NCBI GenBank assembly: GCA_947650285.1
Contig: CANTFL010000634.1
Coordinates: 434,001 to 498,000 of the forward strand
DNA from: Hyaloperonospora brassicae
Taxonomy: Eukaryota; Oomycota; Peronosporomycetes; Peronosporales; Peronosporaceae
Length of the DNA: 64,000 nucleotides
Direction: 5' to 3'
The position numbers and the translations under genes were made by a program. The notes under the pieces were generated by a model, which worked only from the letters and a program-made list of their open reading frames with translations, did not search any database and was not told the DNA's origin. Each line of letters starts with the position of its first letter. Position 1 is the first letter of the stretch. Shown here piece after piece: positions 10,114 through 18,855 of this stretch.

Positions 10114-11460
10114 CTTTTGTTGTGCGGGCAATTTCGCGAATGGTAAAATGTGGACGTCCGATTTGCCCACACCACGAGTGGGAAGAAGCGTCATATCGAT
10201 AGGCGTCTACACATGGAACAGTGATCGATGTCGCTCTGTGACGAAGAATGACCACACGGGACATGGGGCACACTCTCTGTGATGGGAGAGCGCTGACAAG
10301 CATGTTGTAAGTCTCTTCTTGTTATTTGTAATAGAAGGCCAAAAGATAGTGGCTAAACATGGTAAGAAAAGCGACGTGTGTCTCTGACTTGGTGAACGTT
10401 CAAGTGGTAGCCAGACACATTTGCTCGACTTGTGGAACACTATCCACAACAACCCTTCTATGCGTTAGTCGCGTGTGTCCTTTGTCTGGTACGTTGACTT
10501 ACATCTTGGTGTACACCAACACGTTAGCCGCTAAGCTATCGGCATGTCACCTGATGTCCATACTATCTTACAAGTTGCTTACATAACTTTGCACGTTTAC
10601 TATACCCAAGGCGGAACTCGATTTGCAGTCATCTGCAGCCGTTCGTCGTAGGACCACTGCTTGCAGAAGTATCATCTGAGCAAATTGCCACACACATTCG
10701 ACGTGATGTGATACCTCGTGCTCGGTCGTGGAATTGCAATGATAGCTGCACAGCTGCCATGTGTGCTGGTGAGGTGTTCAATACGTCGGTGGCGCCACAC
10801 TGCAGTTTGTTAGAGCAATACGATCGCGCAAGGGTGATCGCCTGAATGTGGTCTGCGTCTTCCATCACCAGCATGACAACGCATAGAGCATCAGAAGCCT
10901 CGGCCCTTTCCTCACACGTTCCCTTTCATCACATTTTCAAAGCTATGCACAAGTCCGTATGCCTGTAAGTACAGCTTTTCATGAGCTTGGGTAATTACAC
11001 TCGGGAGATGAACAGAGCATTGTGACGCAAGCGCACCGAGCATAAGGTGTCGTTCGAAACCGCGACCAAGCCTGTGCTGACGCGTCGCACTGTTGGACAG
11101 AAATCGGCGGAGTCAATCAAGTCGTTGATCGATCTCTTCTGGGGATCGGCGGAGTCACATCTGGTCGTTGATTGATCTCTTTGTTCTCTGCAAGCCGACA
11201 GCATTCGGTTCGCTGAAACTGCCGACGTCAGAGAGTCCGATTTTGTACCCATTTTTCCATGATAGCACGCTCCGCATTGGGATATGCGGTACAAACGGTG
11301 GCTCTAGCGCGGCAGTTGTTGACCGTTTGCTTGTGGAAGAATAAAACGGAAGCTTGGCGGTTCTTCTTGAATCTCTGATTGACATCTGTACGTAACGCAG
11401 AATTCTACAAACACGTTAGTCGTATACTATCAATCGATGGGTCAGAAGATACTCCTGCTG
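10114..11460. other. Intergenic region upstream of the CRN pseudogene; imperfect tandem repeat
   Basis: No gene recognised. At 11103-11185 an imperfect tandem repeat of about 45 bp is built on TCGGCGGAGTCA...TCGTTGAT(C/T)GATCTCTT. The stretch holds the presumed CRN promoter and ends at the second copy of the gamma-SNAP 3' duplication. Confidence 0.5.
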
Positions 11461-11635
11461 TCCGGACTCGCTCGAGTTTTCTATGGACGACGCGGCAAGC
11501 ACTGACGCAAATGACTACCCGGATTCGTTTCGACCAGCTACAGCTCTGGCCTCCAAGACAGGGGCGCCATTGCGAGAGCCCAACGCTGCACACACGGCAT
11601 CTGCTTCGATGCATGATGAATTTGATCTTACATAA
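11461..11635 (+). pseudogene. Duplicated 3' fragment of the gamma-SNAP gene
   Basis: Codes in frame for the last 58 residues of gamma-SNAP with several substitutions (for example DANDYPDSFR where the parent has DANGYPDSFR) and the same DEFDLT terminus and TAA. There is no upstream SNAP sequence and no obvious start, so it is a gene fragment carried by the segmental duplication. Confidence 0.93.
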
Positions 11636-12600
11636 AGCAGCAAAGGTCAGTCATAGCTTGGAGTCAAGCGGGCAACGAAGTATGTGTTTGTATATGGCCG
11701 AGCAGTGGACAATGTGTGCAGTCGAGTCGTACTTGAAAGCGGGAACCGAATAGCCGAACGATCGTGCGCGTGATTACTCGCTGCAGCGTATGCCTTTGCT
11801 GTTCTTCCTATCTTTCCACACTCTGACTTGTGTAAGCACATTCACTGCAAACTATCTCAGCCCAGTTCCGTCTACTGCGACTGACAGCTTCGCATTTGCA
11901 TACTTCACACTGCTACATCTATCTGCGTATGTATCTACTGATCCAGTGGTCGCACGATGGCTTCGTTAACAAAGTGACAGGAAGTACCTGCTATACTCGC
12001 TACTGGTCAGCAATACTGACGTTCAGCTTGACCTGTTGCTCGAGACATTGACCAGCAGCACCGCAAAGTCCCACGAGTCCAACGCCATTCGCAACGTCAG
12101 ACGTTTTTGTTGTAGGGCACAGACTCAAAGCAGGTTTGCTTCTTATCGTATCACAACATGCGCGACAAATTGACGTGTCGATACATGCAGCAATATACCT
12201 ACTCGTGACATGTATACTTATATATGTGGCGGTGCGTTCAGATTAACGAGTCAAGGGATTGAAGGCGTCTGGGGCTCGTAAATGTCATGTGTCACTGAAT
12301 AAGCGCAGCACAGGTACGCATGAAGTGGCAACGTCCGCTTCGGTACACTTACCCACAATGTCATCGTGCAACAAGTATGAAAAGAAGGCCAAATAGCCCG
12401 TATCGATCATTGGTTAAATCGATTCTTTTCGTGCAGTCTCCACGCCGAGCCGTGCATATCCTGTACATGCTGGTTGGTGCACGCGTTTCGTGCTCCAGAC
12501 ACAGTATAAGTGGGTGCTAAACGCGCCGTGGCCTTCTAAAAAAGCTTCGATAAGCACATTCGATGCGGCTAAAAGATGCAAACAGGCAGTAGCTAACCGT
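11461..12600 (+). repeat. Segmental duplication, copy 2
   Basis: Partner of 5143-6330. The near-identical part (to about 12126) is followed by a diverged part that runs to the 5' side of the prephenate dehydratase ORF and overlaps its first roughly 35 codons. This argues that the most upstream in-frame ATG (12490) lies in duplicated non-coding DNA rather than in the true coding region. Confidence 0.88.
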
Positions 12601-12801
12601 CCACGAACCGTACCTGCTGCAGCTACTGTCGCTGTTCCGCCACGTTTTTCGTCCAATCATACGACCGTCAGAATGCACACCAACTTGCGCTGTACAAGAT
12701 GCACTGCGTCCACCTCCGGACAACATCGACAGCAAATACGGCTTCCGCCACACCATGTTCACACAATTGACACCACCCGTCCAGGCGTCCACGTCCGCCT
12801 C

Positions 12802-14211
12802 ATGGGTTCAATCGCGCCAGCGCTTCCGCCTGCAAAGAGCGACAAGAAGCGCAGCTTTACCGTCACCGAGAAGCTCGCGGTCGTCGCCGCGTGCAAAGCG
12901 CAGTCGCTGCGGTCAGCTGCGCGGCAGTTCAACGTCGACCGCAACTGCGTGCGCGCGTGGCGTGACAAAGAGGCGGAGCTGTTGGCGCTGCATCCCACAG
13001 CCAAACGACTGCCAGGCGCCGGCCGCCGACGACAGCGGCGGTCGTTGCTGTCGAATGTTGCACGAAGAACAGATGGGCAGCACAATGGGGAGACGATCGT
13101 ATCAGCCAATGAGAATCGAGCAGCGCCCAGCAGGAAGATGATACCCACCCACGATCTGATTACAATGACAACCACAATGGCGACCACAAGCACAAGTCCA
13201 ACGACAAAGACAACTGCTTTGACCGATAGCAACAAGTACGTGCTCGTGGGGTTCCAGGGCAAAGAAGGAGCATTCTCTGAAGTCGCGGCCAAGACAGCGT
13301 TCGAAGAGCTGCGCCTGACCCATCCGCACGCGTTGATGCACGACGAGTTCATGACGGTCGGCTTTCCCCACACGTCCGACGTCATGGACGCTGTCGAGCG
13401 CAGCGTTATGACCTTTGGCGTGTTGCCCGTCGAGAACTCGCTCTCGGGCACGTTCCACGGCATTCTCGACCGCCTCGTGGCTTCTCACTTGAAGATCGTG
13501 GGCGAAGTCATTGCCGTGCAAGAGCTTTGTCTCTGCGCCTTGCCCGGCGTCCGCCTGCACGAGATCGAGACGCTGTCGTCGCATCCCGCCGTGTTGGACC
13601 ATTGCGAGCGCTTTATCTGTGCTATGGAACGCTCGAGTGGCAAGATCGTTGCTCGACATGCAGCGTGGGACAGTGCAGGAGCCTGTCAAGAGGTGCAGCA
13701 GGAGCAGAAGCGCCACGTTGCGGCCATTGCTAGTGAACAGGCCGCACTGGCTCATGGATTGGTGGTTCTGGAACGAAGTGTCGGTGACGAGCTTAATAAT
13801 GAGACGAGATACATGATTGTGGGACGACTGGACGCGTCGTCATTGCCGTTGGGAACAACAGCGGCGACCACGACCAAGTCGAGCATCGTCATAGCAGTCC
13901 CGAATGAACCCCAGGCACTGTTCAAGATCGTCTCGGCTTTCGCTCTCCGTAATGTGATGATTGTCAAGATCGAGAGTCGTCCAGCGTCGACGGCTGGGCG
14001 CCTTTTTGCTGCGCAAACGACGCACTGGGACTATATTTTCTACATTGACTACATGACAAGTCAGGATGTGACACAGGAAGCGCGATTGCGTGCGAATCTG
14101 GAAGAGTTTGCACTGTGGGTTAAAGATTTGGGCACGTACACGAGCAGCAGCGGCAAAACCAGCGTTGAACCTCCGCGCTGGACGAGCGTGATGAATGTCG
14201 TTGCGTGCTGA
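12802..14211 (+). CDS. Prephenate dehydratase with N-terminal HTH domain and C-terminal ACT domain
   Basis: Predicted to convert prephenate to phenylpyruvate in phenylalanine synthesis, in the cytosol or a plastid-like compartment. The start is placed at 12802 (MGSIAPAL) because the frame is open to 12490 but that part matches non-coding DNA at 6.2-6.3 kb. Numbered from 12802 (469 residues): HTH of Psq/CENP-B/Brinker type at about 15-62 (FTVTEKLAVVAACK, SAARQFNVDRNCVRAW); a Thr/Ser-rich linker; a dehydratase domain at about 146-342 with GFQGKEGAFSEVAA, LPVENSLSGTFHGI and the catalytic-type N-E-T-R-Y; and an ACT domain at about 360-444 with IESRP, the signature of the phenylalanine regulatory site. 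There is no chorismate mutase or arogenate/prephenate dehydrogenase domain. The HTH is an unusual partner. If translation began at a later Met (around 13138 or 13165) the enzyme would lack it. Confidence 0.9.
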   Translation: MGSIAPALPPAKSDKKRSFTVTEKLAVVAACKAQSLRSAARQFNVDRNCVRAWRDKEAELLALHPTAKRLPGAGRRRQRRSLLSNVARRTDGQHNGETIVSANENRAAPSRKMIPTHDLITMTTTMATTSTSPTTKTTALTDSNKYVLVGFQGKEGAFSEVAAKTAFEELRLTHPHALMHDEFMTVGFPHTSDVMDAVERSVMTFGVLPVENSLSGTFHGILDRLVASHLKIVGEVIAVQELCLCALPGVRLHEIETLSSHPAVLDHCERFICAMERSSGKIVARHAAWDSAGACQEVQQEQKRHVAAIASEQAALAHGLVVLERSVGDELNNETRYMIVGRLDASSLPLGTTAATTTKSSIVIAVPNEPQALFKIVSAFALRNVMIVKIESRPASTAGRLFAAQTTHWDYIFYIDYMTSQDVTQEARLRANLEEFALWVKDLGTYTSSSGKTSVEPPRWTSVMNVVAC

Positions 14212-14902
14212 GGGTCTGGCACTTGCTTTGCGAGTCACCAAGTTTGTCGACATTGATGGGGAGACGTGGAGATGTGTTTGTTGTCGTCGGTAACAAGTAA
14301 CGTCGGCAGCGACGGCTCTTGAGCTGGTTGACGGTATGAGTTGACGAAGATTATCTGAAGAGCTGGTTAGCCATGTGCACGATGAAGCAGCAACGTTAAT
14401 GTGGAAATCGGACCTGCGTGAGACGAGCAACAAGCAGGTATATTGGTATAGCACGAGTTTATGAGGCGGAACAGTCATGTGGTGGCAAGTGGTCTGCTAT
14501 AGTCAAGATTGCGCAAGCGAAAGCGACTGCGACCGTGACTGTGTCAGGGCGAAACGTGTTAAGGAGCAGCAGAAGGTGCCGCTTGATCGGTGGCGCGAGG
14601 TGGACTGTGAAACCTCAGACGGACTGGAACGTTTATCGCCGTACAATTGACACTTGAGCTTTCCGATATGAAGAGATTGAAGTCTTGAGTATGATCATCA
14701 TGCTATCGGTCGACGCAACAGTGGCACCTGCATGTCAGCACACATAATGCTGCGGTAACGGACGCTGAACAATCGGAGTATCGTCGGTTGGTCGGCTTTT
14801 CTACCTCTACATCTCGTATTGGCCCGGGTCTGTTCTTTCTCAGATCCTAAGGGATCAAGCTTCTTAGCTAAGTGGGTGGCATTATCCAGAAAAGTCACGA
14901 AC

Positions 14903-15441
14903 ATGAGCACGCCGGAAACGATCGGCCATCCCAGTTGCATCACTGCGCCATTCAACGGCCGAGTTCTGGTTACACCATGGGCCATTGTACGACGGTCGTC
15001 TGCAGCGACGGTGAGGCCAAGCACAGGTGCATTACTTTTCGGCTGGACTCCAGAGGACAAGAGCTGCAATGGCAACGACGAACAAGTGCTTCCCACCTTC
15101 GTAGCGTGTTCGCAAGCCATCATTGCTGCAGCCGAACGAATGGCGACTCTCGTGCAAGAGCGCAAAAGTCTGGCCGTGGCTGTCGCATACGACGAGTGTC
15201 TGGACATTGTCACTGCGGCGGTGAATCACATGGAAGCGGCTGGGTCACAAGCGACTGCTGCAAGCGAATACATTCGTGAAATTGATCAGGCTACGCGCAG
15301 TATCCGCGATGTGCTGATACCGAGTCCATACGTCCGTCGAGCTCTGCAGTTCTGAAACGATGCGCACAGCTTTGGCTGACTGCAAGTGCTTCCTCACTGC
15401 TGAATGCCTATCTGCTCGAGAAAGACGTTCGCGAGATGTAA
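14903..15441 (+). CDS. Hypothetical protein, possibly frameshifted or spliced
   Basis: An open frame runs 14819-15355. The ATG at 14903 (MSTPETIGHP) is a plausible start. The protein is mostly helical (AIIAAAERMATLVQERKS, ASEYIREIDQATRSIRDVL) and ends at a TGA at 15353. A different frame then stays coding-like to 15441 (VLKRCAQLWLTASAS, NAYLLEKDVREM), and its last codons overlap a perfect splice donor, GTAAGT, at 15438. This suggests a real gene whose exon junction I missed, or a one-base frameshift near 15345. No family recognised. It lies 0.7 kb downstream of the dehydratase on the same strand. Confidence 0.4.
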
Positions 15442-16437
15442 GTGACAGTGTAAAGTGCAAATCTCGTGCTGATTGACACGTGTGCCGAGGTAAAAGTCTA
15501 CAAACTATCGATTGTACCCTTTGAGACTATTTGCTCAACGCTTTGCCATGTGTCACACTGTAAGAGTAAGCCCAACTTATCAGACATATCCGTCTTCTCG
15601 TTCTATGTGGCTGTTGCATCATCCGACTTTTGTCGTGAAAGTATCCACGAAATGCACTGCCTCACGCCGTCACTGGCGCTTTGTCTTTCCCATACATGTG
15701 AAGCTTACGCACGACTCTAGCGCTCGAAGATACTGCTGGTGTATCACAACTTTGATGATTGCAGTAAACAAACGTTATTGTGCTCTCGAATGCAACATGC
15801 CGCAAAGTTGCTAGCCCTGTAGATAAGCGAATCCTTTGCCCTTCAAGCTGCTTTTTGATGGTAATGACTGTACCTTCAAGCACTCATTTGTGCTACATCC
15901 ACGATACTTTGCTGCAGAAGAGGTCGCGATACCTGCTGTCATTGCAATCGACTCGAAGAACATGAAGGGCTGGTTCACTCCTGGCACATCGTCCAGTGAT
16001 CGATCTATCAGAAAGCAGAATGACGATCTGACGGGTGCCTTTTGGCATACAGCGCATACAAACAGCGCTGTTTTCGTTCGTGTCCATACTCCTTCGCTTC
16101 ATGTTCACTTCTTGGCAACGCCTTACTCTACACTTTTTTCTGAGTGTGATTAATGCTTTCGGTCTGAAGACATACCTTAATGCACCACACCTCCCATGCT
16201 TACAAACCGCAGACTTTGCTGCACAGTTTTGTCAAAGCGTTTGCCTTCAGTACGAAGAAACTTTACAGCTCACTTCGACGCGCCTGTGTTCTATCACTAC
16301 GTTGACTGATGGCAGTGCCACGTGCATGAGGTTGCTAACAATTATATTCGTATACTGTTTAACATGTTGTCAATGTCTGCTTCGTTGCTAACTACACAAG
16401 GCAAAGCCCACACTATCTTGATGGACAAATGCACCAC
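15442..16437. other. Intergenic, no gene recognised
   Basis: Contains short plus-strand open stretches (15466-15720 and 15836-16153) without recognisable motifs or clear splice links. They could be further exons of the hypothetical gene at 14.9-15.4 kb. It also holds the 3' flank of the minus-strand amino-acid transporter. Confidence 0.35.
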
Positions 16438-17994
16438 CTACGGCATGTGCTCGGCAGTGTAGTTGTAGTAGACTTGGTTTTCAAACTCGCTGTCGCAGTA
16501 CGGGAACGCGGCATCGTTGTCGACGTCGGAGAAAAGAGTCTTGCCACTCGTATACGTGACGTAGCACCCGAGGAGGAAGCAAACGACCAGCACAATGCAC
16601 GCAGCGACCTTCTCGTACATCGGAACGCGGTCCCACGCCTTGATGAGGTAAAACACGATCGGAAGTAGAATGCAGTTCATCGTGATGCACGACGCACCGA
16701 TAAAGTCCGTAAACTCGGAGAAGTGGTCCTTAAAGATAATCGCGAGCGCGACGAGGATAGCGACGAGGACGATACGGAGCACAATGTACTTGATGACGTT
16801 GGCGCCAGTGTACTCGGCAGCTTCGTCCTCCTCGTTCTCATTGTCCTTATACACACCCACCGATTCGGCCACGGACACATAGGGCATCTTGGATCGACGA
16901 CTCGAAAGAGGCATCGAGAGACGGTCGGTCGAGTCTGGATGCGTTAGCTGTCCACTAACGGGCGACCCGTTCGGACGAACCCCCTGCCCATTCACGGGCG
17001 ACCCGTTCTCGACAAAGTCAAAGTCATCGCCCGTGTCAACCACTGTGCCCTTGTGCATGCCCAAGAACAGGCGCTCGCAGATGAAAAAGGCGGGATTCAG
17101 AATGATGGAGAACGCAATGGTCACGTGGAGCTGCATGAACAGGTACGCGAGCACGACGGTGCCCCAATCCGGGGCGAAGCCGAGCGACGTCAAGCCCGAC
17201 TCTCTGTCGGGGTAGATGGTGAAGAGCAGGTTGCCCGAGATCTGGCACCCCACCGCCGAGTACGCCGTACTGGACAGCACGAGGAACAGAATCGACACGA
17301 AGCCCACCGTTACGCCCACCACTCGAGGCATGCGCGACGGATTGCTGTGTTGACGCTGCAAGTCGGGAATGACAATCCCTGCGCCGTACGCGAGCGTGAG
17401 GTTCCCGAAGACGCCCACGACTTGCGAGAACTTCAAATCCGGGAACGGCACGCCCGGGTGTCCCCGCATCCCGTGCATCACGACCGCTACGCCGATTATG
17501 TCGGCAAGGATCGTGCCCAAACAACCAGCAAAGGCAGCGGCCGCGCCCTCTTTGAGCGTCGGCACGAGGCACACCGGCAGCACCATCAGAGCCATGAAGA
17601 CGGTCCACGTCGTCTGACTAAAAGCGTGGACGAAGAGGCCGTCGAGCAACTGGCCGCCCAGCACGAGGAAGACGCACGGCAGGAGCAGGCACGAGCCCAT
17701 CTGAGAGATCACACACAGCCAGCGACCCGTCGCGCCCATACTCCACTGCCCCAAGTCGCCAAACGTCTTGACCGACTTGGGCGCGAGCAACAGCACTTTG
17801 GACATGGTCACGGACGAGTAGATATTGGCGAACGCCATGAACGCCATAGCGATCACAGCGATCGCGGGCCCAGCGCGAGCAAAGTTCCCGGGCATGCCGA
17901 GCGTCCCGATGCCGTAGATGCAGCAGAAGAGGTTGAACGCCGACTTGCAGTCTTCGCCCGTGAGAAACGGTCCGTCTTTCGACAGGCCAAACAT
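16438..17994 (-). CDS. Amino acid transporter, AAAP (Aa_trans) family
   Basis: 518 residues, no intron. The N-terminal hallmark of the family is clear: a short cytosolic head (DGPFLTGEDCKSAFNLFCC) running into TM1 with GIGTLGMPGNFARAG. About eleven hydrophobic segments follow, with a Thr/Ser/Asp-rich acidic loop of roughly 70 residues between TM8 and TM9 (about 318-385, with a repeated NGSPV motif), typical of a cytosolic loop in fungal and oomycete members. The protein should sit in the plasma or vacuolar membrane and move neutral amino acids in a proton-coupled manner; substrate and direction cannot be read from sequence. Start at 17994 gives the usual N-terminal length. No lesions. Confidence 0.9.
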   Translation of the reverse strand: MFGLSKDGPFLTGEDCKSAFNLFCCIYGIGTLGMPGNFARAGPAIAVIAMAFMAFANIYSSVTMSKVLLLAPKSVKTFGDLGQWSMGATGRWLCVISQMGSCLLLPCVFLVLGGQLLDGLFVHAFSQTTWTVFMALMVLPVCLVPTLKEGAAAAFAGCLGTILADIIGVAVVMHGMRGHPGVPFPDLKFSQVVGVFGNLTLAYGAGIVIPDLQRQHSNPSRMPRVVGVTVGFVSILFLVLSSTAYSAVGCQISGNLLFTIYPDRESGLTSLGFAPDWGTVVLAYLFMQLHVTIAFSIILNPAFFICERLFLGMHKGTVVDTGDDFDFVENGSPVNGQGVRPNGSPVSGQLTHPDSTDRLSMPLSSRRSKMPYVSVAESVGVYKDNENEEDEAAEYTGANVIKYIVLRIVLVAILVALAIIFKDHFSEFTDFIGASCITMNCILLPIVFYLIKAWDRVPMYEKVAACIVLVVCFLLGCYVTYTSGKTLFSDVDNDAAFPYCDSEFENQVYYNYTAEHMP

Positions 17995-18462
17995 CGCGAA
18001 GAAGAAGTGCTGCGACGGTCAAAGCGAAGCGAACAGGTGATCAGCTGAGCGAGTCGACCGGTTGCAGGATGGAGAAGGGAGGGCACCGGTTGTGGTGGAG
18101 GACGTGGCCGGCAAAAGTGGGAATGAACAGACCAAAGGTGGGCGGCGGGCGCTGCGGCTTTGGCGTCGATCGGTGTTGAGGTAAAGCCCAGCGATAATGA
18201 ATACACCACTGGGCAAAGCAGCTGTGCCCTCTCACGTGCATGCGGACCGAGAGCGGGTCGCGTGCATAGGCGTGTGGGGCTCTCCACCAGCTGCAACGCA
18301 CCGGTGGACAAGTCCGGATACAGTCGTACGTTCGATTGTGCCCTTAAGTGGCACTTGAACTCGTCGCACGCTGCAAGTGGATCGATTGATAGAAAGCGCT
18401 GACCTTTTGGTGATGCGTTTGACCCGTCGCCACGTGGGCACTGGAGGGGCGACGCCGAACAA

Positions 18463-18855
18463 TTGTCTCGAGCAGTGCCGGAGGCACTGGTGTGCATTTG
18501 CACCGAAAGGGGTTCCGTGAAGCTCAAGCTCAAGCTCAAGCTGCACGCAGCAAACGGGTCACACCGCTATGACAGCCAGCTGGTCCTGCGGGACATGTGG
18601 CAATGGACTTCGATACCGCAGGCTGCGGTTCGGTTGTCGACCGTTGCAATGCGATTTGTGATGCGTCAGGCTTTTACAGGTAGCGTTAGCACCGCAGCGA
18701 CCACAGCTGAGTCGTTCGTTGGAGGAAGGAGGCGCTCTCGAAACGTTCGCGTGTCATTAACATCGCTCGTGCTGCTTGTTTGTGTCACACTCACTGCGAT
18801 GGCTTACAGCTCTTTGACCGATTGTGATGCAGCTATAGATTGTGACTACAGCTGA
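18463..18855 (+). CDS. Small hypothetical ORF with one C-terminal membrane segment
   Basis: 131 codons. A hydrophobic stretch near the end (LTSLVLLVCVTLTAMAY) could be a tail anchor. The 5' part includes an (AAGCTC)n run coding for alternating Lys-Leu. It lies divergently about 470 bp from the transporter start, so part of it may be promoter DNA. No homology recognised; it may be spurious. Confidence 0.2.
   Translation: MSRAVPEALVCICTERGSVKLKLKLKLHAANGSHRYDSQLVLRDMWQWTSIPQAAVRLSTVAMRFVMRQAFTGSVSTAATTAESFVGGRRRSRNVRVSLTSLVLLVCVTLTAMAYSSLTDCDAAIDCDYS
18519..18541. repeat. Hexanucleotide repeat (AAGCTC)n
   Basis: Nearly four tandem copies of AAGCTC inside the small ORF at 18.46 kb. Confidence 0.85.

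Noticed and set aside
11379..11753. 124-codon plus-strand ORF in the second duplication copy
   Set aside because: It is in a different frame from the gamma-SNAP fragment; the equivalent frame in copy 1 is a shadow as well.
13102..13755. 217-codon minus-strand ORF
   Set aside because: Shadow of the prephenate dehydratase coding region.
17053..18048. 331-codon plus-strand ORF
   Set aside because: Complete overlap with the amino-acid transporter on the other strand; His/Arg-rich composition is typical of an antisense shadow.
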